Positions 1 through 8,114 of a stretch of DNA of 64,000 nucleotides are shown here, one piece after another (within the stretch, counting starts at the first letter, position 1; each line of letters opens with the position of its first letter). The position numbers and the translations under genes were made by a program. This DNA is from Pseudomonas arsenicoxydans (GTDB taxonomy: Bacteria; Pseudomonadota; Gammaproteobacteria; Pseudomonadales; Pseudomonadaceae). The notes under the pieces are model-generated. The model searched no databases, was not told where the DNA came from, and was given only the letters and a program-made list of their open reading frames with translations. Where the stretch lies: positions 1 to 64,000 of the forward strand of contig NZ_LT629705.1 of assembly GCF_900103875.1 (NCBI RefSeq), given 5' to 3'.

Positions 1-17
1 ATTGTTGTTTTTGTCAT
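1..17 (-). CDS. possible 5' end of a gene leaving the left edge
   Basis: Read on the minus strand, an ATG at 17-15 opens a frame beginning M-T-K-T-T that runs off the window. A purine-rich GGGGAAG lies just upstream at 28-22 and could serve as a ribosome binding site. Only five codons are visible, so no product can be named and the start may be chance. Confidence 0.25.
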
Positions 18-98
18 GCGTCTTCCCCGGTGAGTGACAGAAGGCCCACCCTACTGCCGCACGTTGGGAGCGATAAGCGCACCAAGGAGGTATTCGCG

Positions 99-188
99 GT
101 GTACCTCTTAAGTATGAATGCCAGATGGGACGCGGGTTTGCGCCGGGTATGGATGGGCTGGATGGAGGGTTATCAGCCAGATGCATGA
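99..188 (+). CDS. tiny ORF with perfect Shine-Dalgarno, unknown
   Basis: A GTG start at 99-101 lies 7 bases after AAGGAGGT (84-91), a near-perfect ribosome binding site. The frame is 29 codons and ends with TGA at 186-188. The peptide is rich in Trp, Arg and Gly and has no recognised family, signal or membrane segment. The good ribosome binding site is the only argument for translation. It could equally be a leader peptide or a fragment of a frameshifted gene. Confidence 0.25.
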   Translation: MYLLSMNARWDAGLRRVWMGWMEGYQPDA

Positions 189-354
189 ACGGATCGGACG
201 CTGATCTGTAGTCACTACCAAAGGCTGCTACAAAGAAGGGGGGAAAGTTTGGACTGTTGCTCAGGCTGCAACACTGCATGTCGCGAATCGCTATTTCCTT
301 AGGGCTCACGGCTTATTCTTGCCGGGCTTTGAAGGTGAACCGCCAGAAAGCACG

Positions 355-389
355 CAGCGATGACGTGTGATCAATCCACATCATCGCTG
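355..389. promoter_or_regulatory. long imperfect inverted repeat
   Basis: Arms 355-367 and 377-389 match at 12 of 13 positions around a 9-base loop. No T tract follows on either strand, so this is not a typical intrinsic terminator. An operator, or a stem in a small RNA ending at the terminator at 479-506, are both possible. Confidence 0.4.
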
Positions 390-403
390 ACAGAATCCAG
401 ATG

Positions 404-421
404 AATCGATGCTTATCGATT
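404..421. promoter_or_regulatory. perfect dyad AATCGAT-N4-ATCGATT
   Basis: Two perfect 7-base arms (404-410, 415-421) are separated by GCTT. Size and symmetry suit a dimeric regulator binding site, but nothing identifies the protein. Confidence 0.3.
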
Positions 422-478
422 GATCGCCCTGAGTACACTGACGTTGATTTGTAGCTCCTTGATTCAACGTCTTGCTTT

Positions 479-506
479 GGCCGCTGCGTTTGCAGCGGCC
501 TTTTTT
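479..506 (+). terminator. intrinsic terminator, plus strand
   Basis: A perfect 9-base-pair stem, GGCCGCTGC (479-487) and GCAGCGGCC (492-500), has a 4-base loop and is followed by six T. The T tract lies on the plus strand only, so it ends a rightward transcript and not the leftward dehydrogenase gene. Confidence 0.8.
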
Positions 507-584
507 ATGGGCGATGGTTTTGTGGCGAGGGGAACAATCCGGGGCATGGCAGGGCTCTGAAAATCCCTGCGCAACACATCAACG

Positions 585-1490
585 TCAAATCGAATACTTC
601 TGCAATTCGCCATCATTTCCTTCAGCGCCTCGATGTTGTCCTTCGGATGCGCTGCGCCTTCGAAATCACAAATCTGCTGCCAATGCGCCGCCACATCCTC
701 CGGCGAGAACCCCTCCCGCGGATCAAACCCGGCGCCCAGGCTACGCTCCCAACGCACTTTGCCCATCCAGCGCCGCGACTTCAAACAGCCCGGAAGTCTC
801 CTGGCAGGTTTCGCTGGCCAAGTACACCACCAACGGGCTCACCAGTTCTGGCTTGAGTTGCTCGAACACTTGCGGCGGAATCAGGCTTCGGTCATGCGGG
901 TGCCGCCGGTTGGGGCGATGGCATTGACAGGATGTTGTTCTTGCGGCCTTCGATGGCGAGTGTGCGGGTCAGGCCGTAGAGGCCGAGTTTGGCCATGCCG
1001 TAGTTGGATTGGCCGAAGTTGCCATAGATGCCCGAGGTCGAGGCGGTAAAGATCACGCGGCATAGTTTTGCTCGCGCATGTGCGGCCAGGCGGCGCGGGT
1101 GACTTTGTAGGCACCTTCGACGTGGACGCGGTAAACCAGGTCCCAATCGGCGTCATCCATTTTGTGGAAGGTCTTGTCGCGCAGGATCCCGGCGTTGTTG
1201 ACCACCACATCGATGCGGCCGAAGGCATCGAGGGCGTGCTGGACGATCTTGTCGCCGTCGGTGACGGAGTCGTGGTTGGCCTCGGCGATACCGCCGGCCT
1301 CGCGAATTTCTGCCACGACGCGGTCTGCCGCCGAAGCGTTGGCGCCTTCACCTTGCGCCGAGCCGCCCAGATCGTTGACCAGCACTCTGGCGCCCTGTTT
1401 GGCGAACAGCAGCGCGTGCGCACGGCCCAGGCCGCCGCCTGCACCGGTGACGATCACGACTTTATCTTCGAAGCGCACAGACTCATTCAT
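585..1490 (-). pseudogene. short-chain dehydrogenase, multiply frameshifted
   Basis: An NAD(P)-dependent short-chain dehydrogenase of the type resembling the dehydrogenase domain of peroxisomal multifunctional enzyme. The ATG at 1490 follows a GGAG motif. The N-terminal part is normal: the Rossmann glycines [12 protein letters not shown], then NNAG. The frame then breaks near 1061, 928, 884, 771 and 605. Each break is repaired by restoring one base (two at 771) in a short G/C or T run. Repair gives the SxxxYxxxK region ([17 protein letters not shown]), [13 protein letters not shown] and a C-terminus ending MMANLQKYSI with TGA at 585. It is the last gene of the aldolase-hydrolase-dehydrogenase operon. 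It is either decayed or badly sequenced, and the second seems likelier because neighbouring codons remain intact. Confidence 0.75.
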
Positions 1491-1639
1491 GGGGAAACTC
1501 CAGCAGGCCAAGGACAATAAGCCCGAGTGTCAGGCACGGCGCTGCGGCTCACAATGAACAAGGGTGGGGCTGAATGGTGCTCGATAAGGCTGGGGGATAA
1601 TCAGGAACAGGCCACTTTGAGCGGTGGTGAAACAGCCGA

Positions 1640-2500
1640 TCACGAAACTCGAGGTAATGTTTGAGTACAGGGCCGGGGCCTCCGATTGCGGGTAATGACC
1701 GATGTCGGGCAACAGGACGTGTCCGGGTCCGGGATCAGTTCCCGATAGCGCTTGACCATGTGCGCACCGGAAATGGGATCGACCTCACCGTCAATCACTC
1801 GCAACGGCACTTCACCACGCTGCATGGCGCCGACCCAGCGCTCGCGCTGGACACGCCGCTCGGGAATGTAGGCGATGAGTTTGTGCATGATTCGTGGGCC
1901 GTGATTGCTGTCGATCAAGCTCCAGAAATCATCCATCTCACTTTCGCTGGGGTGTGTTTTCGAGCCGAATATCTGCCGGAAACTCTTTACCAGCCCGTCG
2001 CGGGTAAAGGCTCGCCCGATCATCCAGCCCAAGGGGCTGAGCAAGAGTTTTTGCATCAGCACCGGACGATGGGTTTCAGGAAACAGGCCACCGTTGAGGA
2101 ACACACAACTGGCGATATCCACGCGGGTCTCGTAATGCCGCGCCAACAACTCCTGGGCCACGCTGTCGCCATAATCATGGGCCAACAGGTGCACCGGCCG
2201 TTCGACATTCAAGTGTGCGAGCAAGGCCTGCTGCAGATCGGCCTGCTCCAGCAAGCTGTATTCATGGTTGGCCGGTTTGGCGGAATCGCCAAAGCCAAGC
2301 ATGTCGCAGGCAATCACTCGATAGCGCTGCGCCAGCGGCTGCCACAGGTAATGCCAGTCCCAACTGGCTGTCGGGAAGCCATGAATGAGCAACAGCGGCT
2401 CACCCTGCCCCGCTGTCCAGTAACGAATGGTCTGGCCACGAAATACAAACGTCTGGCCGCGTTTACGCCAGACACACAGGGGGATCTCGGCGAGTTGCAT
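1640..2500 (-). CDS. alpha/beta hydrolase, frameshifted C-terminus
   Basis: Alpha/beta-fold hydrolase of the epoxide hydrolase or haloalkane dehalogenase type. The oxyanion-side motif HGFPTASWDW and the nucleophile elbow AHDYGDS, with Asp as the likely nucleophile, are present. Its ATG overlaps the aldolase stop (TAATG), so translation is probably coupled. As written, the frame leaves the family sequence near 1718. Adding one base there restores LLPDIGHYPQSEAP with the catalytic His, and another near 1667 restores LKHYLEFRDRL. The repaired gene would run to about 1549. The catalytic His is therefore lost only if the frameshifts are real. Substrate unknown. Confidence 0.75.
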   Translation of the reverse strand: MQLAEIPLCVWRKRGQTFVFRGQTIRYWTAGQGEPLLLIHGFPTASWDWHYLWQPLAQRYRVIACDMLGFGDSAKPANHEYSLLEQADLQQALLAHLNVERPVHLLAHDYGDSVAQELLARHYETRVDIASCVFLNGGLFPETHRPVLMQKLLLSPLGWMIGRAFTRDGLVKSFRQIFGSKTHPSESEMDDFWSLIDSNHGPRIMHKLIAYIPERRVQRERWVGAMQRGEVPLRVIDGEVDPISGAHMVKRYRELIPDPDTSCCPTSVITRNRRPRPCTQTLPRVS

Positions 2501-3282
2501 TAGAGTTTATAACCCGGGTCTTGTTGATCGAGTTTGCGCAGCAGCGCAGGCCAGGCCAGCGCGCCACCCATTCCTTGAGCACTTTTAGTAACGCCGGCGA
2601 TCATCGCCTTGGCGCCCGCCAGAATCTGCGGTTCGATGGCAATCAGTTCAGCGCCACCACCCTGCGCCATGACCTGGATATCGCAGGCGCGCTGGAAGGT
2701 GAACATCATCAGGAACGTATCGGCGATGGTGCCGCCACAGGTCAGCAGACCGTGGTTATGCAACATCAGGAAGTTGTTTTGGCCAAGGTCGGCTTGCAGG
2801 CGCGCCTTCTCTTCGTGGTTCAGCGCAACGCCTTCGTACGCGTGGTACGCCAGGCTGGACAGCACAAACAACGACTGCTGACTGATCGGCAGAATGCCCT
2901 GTTTTTGCGCCGATACCGCGACGCCCGACGCCGTGTGGGTGTGCAGTACACAGACCACATCGTGACGCACTTCATGCACGGCGCTGTGAATGGTGTAACC
3001 GGCCGGGTTGATTTCGTAAGGGCTGTCCATCAGCTTGTTGCCGGCCTGATCGACCTTGACCAGGCTTGAGGCGGTGATCTCGTGAAACATCAACCCGAAC
3101 GGGTTGATCAGGAAATCTTCGGTGCCCGGCACCTTGGCCGAGATGTGCGTAAAGATCAGATCATCCCAGCCATGCGCGGCAACCAGACGGTAGCAGGCAG
3201 CCAGGTCGACGCGGGTCTGCCACTCGGCGGCACTGACCTGGTTTTTGACATTGTGGGGTGATTGGACGGGGGCAACATTCAC
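2500..3282 (-). CDS. class II aldolase/adducin-family protein
   Basis: A 260-residue class II aldolase/adducin-fold protein. The zinc-binding pair is seen at HTH (His114, His116), and HNHG is near residue 176. The family contains fuculose- and ribulose-phosphate aldolases, but many bacterial members of this branch have unknown substrates. ATG at 3282 is preceded by AGGAGGT. It is the first gene of a leftward operon with the hydrolase and the short-chain dehydrogenase. That grouping suggests catabolism of a small hydroxylated or epoxidised compound (inference). Confidence 0.85.
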   Translation of the reverse strand: MNVAPVQSPHNVKNQVSAAEWQTRVDLAACYRLVAAHGWDDLIFTHISAKVPGTEDFLINPFGLMFHEITASSLVKVDQAGNKLMDSPYEINPAGYTIHSAVHEVRHDVVCVLHTHTASGVAVSAQKQGILPISQQSLFVLSSLAYHAYEGVALNHEEKARLQADLGQNNFLMLHNHGLLTCGGTIADTFLMMFTFQRACDIQVMAQGGGAELIAIEPQILAGAKAMIAGVTKSAQGMGGALAWPALLRKLDQQDPGYKL

Positions 3283-3414
3283 GGCAAGGACCTCCTGTTC
3301 TTATTGTTTTACTGTCGTCTCAGCAGTCTAGTCAGCCCCGGGATTTCGTGTAGTTGCATTGGCAGCCAGCTTGATGGCCCAACGAGTCAGTTCAGGCCAA
3401 GACCTGGATCCATG

Positions 3415-4101
3415 TCAAAGGATTGCCGCCAGTAATGGTGCGCAAAACAAATTCAGCAGGCCCGTCAGCACCATGACAAGTCCCGCCACCGAACCTTCTT
3501 CACCGCCGACTTCATGGGCCCGGCTGACACCGGCACCGTGCGCGCCAACGCCAAACAGCGCGCCCCGTGCCAAGGCGCTGCGCAGCGGCAGCCACTTGAG
3601 CAGTATGCCGCCGAGCATCGCCCCGAATACGCCGGTGAACATCACGAACACCGCCGTCAGTTCCGGAACACCGCCGAGCTCATGAGCCAGGGGCATGGCA
3701 AACGGCGTGGTGATTGAGCGTGGCACCAGTGACAGGGTCACGGAACTGTCCAGCGCCAGCGCCTTGGCCAGACCGAATGAAGTGCCGATGGACGCCGCAC
3801 TGCCCGCCAGCATGCCAAGCAGCAACGCCGACCAATGCCGCATCAGCATTTGCCGCTGTTGCCAGATCGGCACGGCAAACGCGACAGTCACCGGGCCCAG
3901 CACCCACATCAGCCAATGGGTGTCGCTCGAATATTCGGAATAGGCGGTATGCAGCGGTACCGCGAGCGCCATCAGCAGCGCCGGAACCAGAATCAGCGGC
4001 GATAACAGATAACGCCCGGTGCGTCGATAGATCCAGCGACTGAACACATAAGCCAGCAGCGTGAAGGCCAGCCAGAACATCGGCATCAGCTCAAGCTTCA
4101 T
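3415..4101 (-). CDS. LrgB/CidB-family membrane protein
   Basis: A 228-residue polytopic membrane protein of the LrgB/CidB family, usually the partner of a small LrgA/CidA holin-like protein. About six hydrophobic segments are visible. The family hallmark RSITTPFAMPLA lies in the middle and a Gly-rich ALFGVGAHGAG near the end. The start overlaps cidA-like coding by 11 bases, indicating coupled translation. Family members are linked to murein hydrolase control, cell lysis in biofilms, and in some species organic-acid transport. The divergent LysR gene fits a cidAB-cidR layout. Confidence 0.88.
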   Translation of the reverse strand: MKLELMPMFWLAFTLLAYVFSRWIYRRTGRYLLSPLILVPALLMALAVPLHTAYSEYSSDTHWLMWVLGPVTVAFAVPIWQQRQMLMRHWSALLLGMLAGSAASIGTSFGLAKALALDSSVTLSLVPRSITTPFAMPLAHELGGVPELTAVFVMFTGVFGAMLGGILLKWLPLRSALARGALFGVGAHGAGVSRAHEVGGEEGSVAGLVMVLTGLLNLFCAPLLAAIL

Positions 4102-4477
4102 GGGGCCTCCTCAAACGCACTACCGCTTCCACGGTAAACGCCGTCACGAGCATCACCATCAGCGTACTCATGCCGATCACCAGCAGAATCCGCCAGCCGT
4201 CATTGCGCATCAGGCCGCCATAATCGAGAAGGCTCATCAGCGCTGGAATAAAGAACAACAGCATCTCGGCCATCAACAAACCTGCACCCATTTGCAACAT
4301 CGCCGGTTTGACCCCGCCTATGGCGAAGGCCAGCAGCAACAATGCCATGCCAATGACGCCGCCCGGGATCGGCCAGGAAAACCATGCGCTGATTGCGCAG
4401 CCGAGCAGATAAATGCCAAGCAGCACGGCCAATTCAGTCACCAGTCGAGCCAGTTTTTTCAGGGTTGATGCATGCAT
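4091..4477 (-). CDS. LrgA/CidA-family holin-like protein
   Basis: A 128-residue protein with four hydrophobic segments and the CidA/LrgA signature WPIPGGVIGMALL. These small membrane proteins resemble phage holins and act with the CidB/LrgB partner, encoded directly downstream with overlap. The ATG lies about 100 bases from the divergent LysR-type regulator, so the pair is probably under its control. Distinguishing cid from lrg needs a family tree, but the LysR neighbour favours cid. Confidence 0.87.
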   Translation of the reverse strand: MHASTLKKLARLVTELAVLLGIYLLGCAISAWFSWPIPGGVIGMALLLLAFAIGGVKPAMLQMGAGLLMAEMLLFFIPALMSLLDYGGLMRNDGWRILLVIGMSTLMVMLVTAFTVEAVVRLRRPHEA

Positions 4478-4551
4478 GATGTCGGTCCTCTCAAGGGCTC
4501 ATTTTACGGAGCATACCCCCATCACCAAAACGAATTGTTAGACTCGATACC

Positions 4552-4566
4552 ATTCCAATCTGGAAT
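4552..4566. promoter_or_regulatory. LysR-type T-N11-A dyad
   Basis: ATTCCA-ATC-TGGAAT is a perfect 15-base inverted repeat with the T-N11-A pattern (T4553, A4565) typical of LysR-family sites. It lies in the divergent cidAB-like/lysR intergenic region, 14 bases before the regulator start, a position suited to autorepression. Confidence 0.55.
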
Positions 4567-4580
4567 CAGGAATCAGGCCC

Positions 4581-5477
4581 ATGGAATTCAAACAGCTACG
4601 CAGCTTCGTCGAAGTGATGCATCAAGGGGGGTTCACTCAAGCCGCCAAAACCCTGCACCTCAGCCAATCCGCGGTGAGCAAGCAAGTCGCGCAACTGGAA
4701 CAGAGCCTGGGCACCCCGCTGCTCGAGCGCCTGGGATCGCAGTTGCGCCTGACCGCCGCTGGCAGCGTGGTCCTGCAACGGGCTGAAGGCATGCTTCGGC
4801 TGCGCAACGAGTTGCTCAGCGAACTGGATGACTTAAGCCAACTGGCACGTGGGGAACTGCGTCTGGGGCTGCCGCTACTGGGCAGCGATGCGCTGTTTGC
4901 CGAGTTGTTTGCCGAGTACCGGCGTCGCTATCCGAACATCAGCATTCAGTTGCTTGAGGGCGGCAGCCTGAACATCGAACAGGCGGTACTGAGCGGTGAG
5001 CTGGAGCTCGGCGGCAGTCTTTTGCCCAAGGATCCGCAGTTTGCCTTTCAACCCTTCTGCGATGAACCGCTGGACGCATTGCTACCGGCCGATCATCCGC
5101 TAGCGACAAAGACCGTGATCGGATTGGAGGAATTGGCCGACACCCCGTTTCTGCTGTATCAGCGCAGCTTCGTGCTCAACGACCGATTGCTCCAGGCCTG
5201 CCATCAACTGGGATTTACCCCCAAGGAAGGCGGGCGCAGCGGTCAGGCGGATTTTTTGGCGGCATTGGTGGCCGCAGGTCAAGGCGTGGTGTTGTTGCCC
5301 AGCGTGGTGGCGCGCGGGCTGGTGCGGCCAGGCGTGGTGCGCCTGACCTTGAAGGCCCCGAGCTATTTGCGCTGGGACATCGCCTTTATCTGGCGTGAGG
5401 GTGCGTACTTGTCCAAAGCCGCGCAAGCCTGGCTCGCCCTGTTGCGCGAGCGGCCAGTCAGCTCCGCAGCGCGCTGA
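4581..5477 (+). CDS. LysR-family transcriptional regulator (CidR-like)
   Basis: A 298-residue LysR-type regulator. The N-terminal winged helix-turn-helix is clear (FTQAAKTLHLSQSAVSKQVAQLE, residues about 18-40), followed by a substrate-binding domain from about residue 90. It is divergent from the CidA/CidB-like pair, the usual arrangement for its target, and a perfect T-N11-A dyad lies in between. The effector cannot be read from sequence. The 3' end overlaps the convergent flavodoxin gene by 20 bases. Confidence 0.9.
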   Translation: MEFKQLRSFVEVMHQGGFTQAAKTLHLSQSAVSKQVAQLEQSLGTPLLERLGSQLRLTAAGSVVLQRAEGMLRLRNELLSELDDLSQLARGELRLGLPLLGSDALFAELFAEYRRRYPNISIQLLEGGSLNIEQAVLSGELELGGSLLPKDPQFAFQPFCDEPLDALLPADHPLATKTVIGLEELADTPFLLYQRSFVLNDRLLQACHQLGFTPKEGGRSGQADFLAALVAAGQGVVLLPSVVARGLVRPGVVRLTLKAPSYLRWDIAFIWREGAYLSKAAQAWLALLRERPVSSAAR

Positions 5478-5913
5478 CGAACTCAGCCAGCCAAGGTTCG
5501 GCGTCGGTTTCCGGGGTGACGCTTTCACTGGCGTCCAGACGCAGCATGGGCAGCACTTCGCGCACGCCAAGTTCACTGAACAATTCACGCATCTGCTCGC
5601 CGCCACCGCAGAAGGTATCGCCATAACTCGCATCGCCCAGGCCGATGACTGCGCCGGGCAAACCGCGCCAGGCGGCAGGCAACTGGTCACGGATCGTTGA
5701 ATACAAGGGTTGCAGGTTGTCCGGCAACTCGCCCATGCCGGTGGTTGAGGTCACCGCCAAAAACGCTTGCGGGCCGAAAGCCTGGACTTCGGCGATCGTC
5801 GCGCGCGGGTTGTGCCAGGTCTCAAAACCCGCGGCATTCAAAATAGCCGCGGCGTGGCGGGCAACTTCTTCAGCCGTGCCGTACACCGAGCCGGAAATGA
5901 TGGCAACTTTCAT
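5458..5913 (-). CDS. flavodoxin (MioC-like)
   Basis: A 151-residue single-domain flavodoxin carrying FMN as a low-potential electron carrier. The phosphate-binding loop GSVYGTAEEVA is near residue 9, and TSTTGMGELPDN and GLGDASYGDTFC form the isoalloxazine loops. This pattern matches MioC or the flavodoxin domain of sulfite reductase more than long-chain flavodoxins. I chose the ATG at 5913 over the TTG one codon earlier. It converges on the LysR gene and is transcribed away from the LOV gene. Confidence 0.88.
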   Translation of the reverse strand: MKVAIISGSVYGTAEEVARHAAAILNAAGFETWHNPRATIAEVQAFGPQAFLAVTSTTGMGELPDNLQPLYSTIRDQLPAAWRGLPGAVIGLGDASYGDTFCGGGEQMRELFSELGVREVLPMLRLDASESVTPETDAEPWLAEFVSALRS

Positions 5914-6013
5914 CAATCGATCCTGAAGCAGAGTAAAAACACAGATATTAACAGCACAGGCTCGTTTGATCTTTTAGAATGCAAATCCATATCAATACGG
6001 AAAGGATTCTCCG

Positions 6014-6472
6014 ATGATCAACGCTCAACTGCTGCAAATGGTGATCAACGCTTCCAATGACGGCATCGTGATTGCCGAAAAAGAGGGCGACCAGGACACC
6101 ATCCTGATTTACGTGAATCCTGCATTCGAACGCCTCACGGGTTACACGAGCGAAGAAATCCTCTACCAGGATTGCCGCTTTCTGCAGTCAGGTGACCGGG
6201 ATCAAGACGCCTTGGCGACGATTCGCGAGGCAGTGAGCAGCGGCGGATCCTGCCGGGAGATTCTGAGGAACTACCGCAAGGACGGCACGCCGTTCTGGAA
6301 CGAACTGTCCCTTTCTACAATGAAAAATCCGAGCGACGGACAGACTTACTTTGTCGGCGTACAGAAAGATGTCACCGTTCAGGTCAAGGCACAGCAGCGA
6401 GTTACGCAATTGGAAGCGCAAGTGGCGCAGTTGCAGGCCGAACTAGCCGCGTTAAAAAGCGACGAACGGTAA
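6014..6472 (+). CDS. short LOV blue-light photoreceptor
   Basis: A 152-residue protein that is essentially one LOV (PAS) domain plus a C-terminal helix, with no kinase, GGDEF or HTH output. The photoactive motif reads YQDCRFLQ with the adduct-forming Cys54, and RNYRKDGTPFWNEL and YFVGVQKDVT complete the FMN pocket. The last 30 residues (VTQLEAQVAQLQAELAAL) look like a coiled-coil J-alpha helix. The sequence closely recalls the short LOV proteins of P. putida (SB1-LOV type), which are dimers with slow dark recovery. AAGGA precedes the ATG. A PilZ-like gene follows after 19 bases and a LitR-type regulator converges, so signalling is probably by protein contact. Confidence 0.93.
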   Translation: MINAQLLQMVINASNDGIVIAEKEGDQDTILIYVNPAFERLTGYTSEEILYQDCRFLQSGDRDQDALATIREAVSSGGSCREILRNYRKDGTPFWNELSLSTMKNPSDGQTYFVGVQKDVTVQVKAQQRVTQLEAQVAQLQAELAALKSDER

Positions 6473-6491
6473 AAACAAAACGGCGAATTAA

Positions 6492-7151
6492 GTGTCATTA
6501 ACTACAATCACCGATGAATTTGTATCTTTTTCTTTCGAGCAAGCCATGCATCGCGACGCACTCCTGACCCAGGATGAGCTGGATTTTATCCAGACCATGC
6601 AACACAACCCGCAGCTCAATGTGCGGGATGCGACGTCGAGCCTGCTCGTTAACGGTGGTTCGCAAATCCGTGATTTGCTCACGCGCCTCGCGGCACATGA
6701 GCAGGTCACCATCCAGGCCAACTTCGAAAACCAGCAAATGACCTTTCCGCTGCACCTGGTGGAAGACGAGTTTCATGCGCTGCATTTACGCCTGGGGGTG
6801 CCGAGTATTTACGAAGACGGGCCGATGATCCGTCCGTGGCGCCTGACGCTCGAAGAGCCGGTTGCGCTTGAGAATGCCAAGGGCCAACCCGGTACGATGT
6901 GGGTGCACGAAATATCGTTCAAAGGGGTGTTGCTGGAGGTCCGTAACAAGACCAAACCGCCCAAGCACTTTGCGTTGTGGTTCAGCCCTTCAGGCTATGA
7001 ACGCATTGCGTTGCGCGGCACCTTCGAGCGTGAAACAGAACAAGGGTTTTACGCCTACGAACTAAGCCAGACCGACAAGGACGAGACCGAGCGCCTGCGC
7101 CAGTACATCCTTCAACAGCATCGTCTGACACACCCTGCGCTGCACATCTGA
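6492..7151 (+). CDS. PilZ/YcgR-like protein with degenerate c-di-GMP motif
   Basis: A 219-residue protein. Residues about 55-130 resemble a YcgR-type N-terminal barrel and about 135-215 a PilZ domain. HEISFKGVLLEV fits the second PilZ motif (D/N-x-S-x-x-G) except that Glu replaces Asp/Asn, and the end ETERLRQYILQQHR is a typical PilZ C-terminal helix. A proper RxxxR is not clear (RPWR only), so c-di-GMP binding is doubtful. The start is uncertain: GTG 6492 gives the full frame without a strong ribosome binding site, and ATG 6546 is the alternative. It is probably cotranscribed with the LOV gene. No signal peptide. Confidence 0.65.
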   Translation: MSLTTITDEFVSFSFEQAMHRDALLTQDELDFIQTMQHNPQLNVRDATSSLLVNGGSQIRDLLTRLAAHEQVTIQANFENQQMTFPLHLVEDEFHALHLRLGVPSIYEDGPMIRPWRLTLEEPVALENAKGQPGTMWVHEISFKGVLLEVRNKTKPPKHFALWFSPSGYERIALRGTFERETEQGFYAYELSQTDKDETERLRQYILQQHRLTHPALHI

Positions 7152-7154
7152 AAC

Positions 7155-8114
7155 TCAGGTATCCAGGTTTCCTGCCAGGAACTGTTTCATGCGCTGGCGC
7201 ATCACCGTCCCCTCATTACCCAGACATCCGATCGACGATCCGGCCAGGCTTTCCTGTGCCAGGTCCGACGCGTCGCCAGCCAGCAATAGCTGACAGTCCA
7301 GACTCATAGCCAGCCGATTCAAACGTCGAGGCAACTCGGCTGCCGGCGCATGATTGGACACCAGCACCAGTGCCTTGGGCTTGATCCGCTGGCAAACCAG
7401 GGCCAACTCGTCGAATGGCTGGCCGATAGCCAACAACTGAATCGCCGAATCGACGCTGCACAGGTACAGGGCCGTGATCAGTATTTCCAGCTCACGGGCT
7501 TGATCGGCCAAGGCACAGACGATGATCTGTCGCGGTTGCATGACACGCACCAACAGCAATCGTTGCAACACCCTGGAGCGCAGAAAACCGTCGAGAAAAA
7601 GCCATTCACTGGCTTGCCCGAACGTTTCATGGCGTTGAAGCAAATGTTTCCAGACCACCAGCAAAATGTCCTGGAATACGACCGTCAGGGGATAGCTGGA
7701 AAAAATCTGCCCATAGACGTGCTCCAGTTGCACCTCGTCAAAGGCCGTGACCGCCGCCTGGACTTGCTGCTGCCACTGGATGTAGTCGGCCTGAACAAGA
7801 TCCTTGGGGATTAGATGCGACAAGACCTGAAGAGGCTCGCTCTTGGCCAGTATCTTGCCGACCTTGCTGACGGCGACGCCGCGATCGATCCAGTCCAGGA
7901 TGCTGCGAACTTTCTCGATATCGGCCATCGAGTACAGCCGATGCCCGCTTTCGGTGCGCGTGGGCTGGATCAACCCGTACCGTCGCTCCCAAGCGCGCAA
8001 CGTGACCGGGTTTATCCCCGTCAGGCGCGCCACCTCACGAATAGGAAAGAGATCCTCCCGCTGAAGGGAAAGATCCGCCTGTGAGGCAGAGCCAACGTCA
8101 GTCAGTACAGGCAT
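7155..8114 (-). CDS. MerR-family regulator, class II LitR-like
   Basis: A 319-residue regulator. The MerR-type HTH occupies residues about 20-90 (FPIREVARLTGINPVTLRAW, then GHRLYSMADIEK). A helical domain (about 105-195) and a Rossmann-like region follow, as in CarH/LitR B12 photoreceptors. In the region where those have the cobalamin-ligating histidine motif, this protein has CALADQARELE, so B12 binding looks lost, as in class II LitR. In P. putida such regulators (PplR) control light-induced genes together with a LOV sensor. Here it converges on the LOV/PilZ pair and diverges from the monooxygenase-fold gene and the pterin genes, fitting the same circuit. Confidence 0.82.
   Translation of the reverse strand: MPVLTDVGSASQADLSLQREDLFPIREVARLTGINPVTLRAWERRYGLIQPTRTESGHRLYSMADIEKVRSILDWIDRGVAVSKVGKILAKSEPLQVLSHLIPKDLVQADYIQWQQQVQAAVTAFDEVQLEHVYGQIFSSYPLTVVFQDILLVVWKHLLQRHETFGQASEWLFLDGFLRSRVLQRLLLVRVMQPRQIIVCALADQARELEILITALYLCSVDSAIQLLAIGQPFDELALVCQRIKPKALVLVSNHAPAAELPRRLNRLAMSLDCQLLLAGDASDLAQESLAGSSIGCLGNEGTVMRQRMKQFLAGNLDT

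Larger units (their letters stand above)
1..584. other. gene-poor left end, mostly unexplained
   Basis: No reading frame here resembles a protein family I recognise. The stretch holds a tiny ORF with a strong ribosome binding site (99-188), a long imperfect hairpin (355-389), a perfect dyad (404-421) and a plus-strand terminator (479-506). The terminator implies that something on the plus strand is transcribed toward it, possibly a small RNA or a damaged gene. Because the next 1.15 kb carries many frameshifts, a broken coding sequence here cannot be excluded. Confidence 0.4.

Noticed and set aside
479..506. Terminator as the end of the dehydrogenase operon
   Set aside because: The T tract follows only on the plus strand, so it does not end the leftward operon in the usual way.
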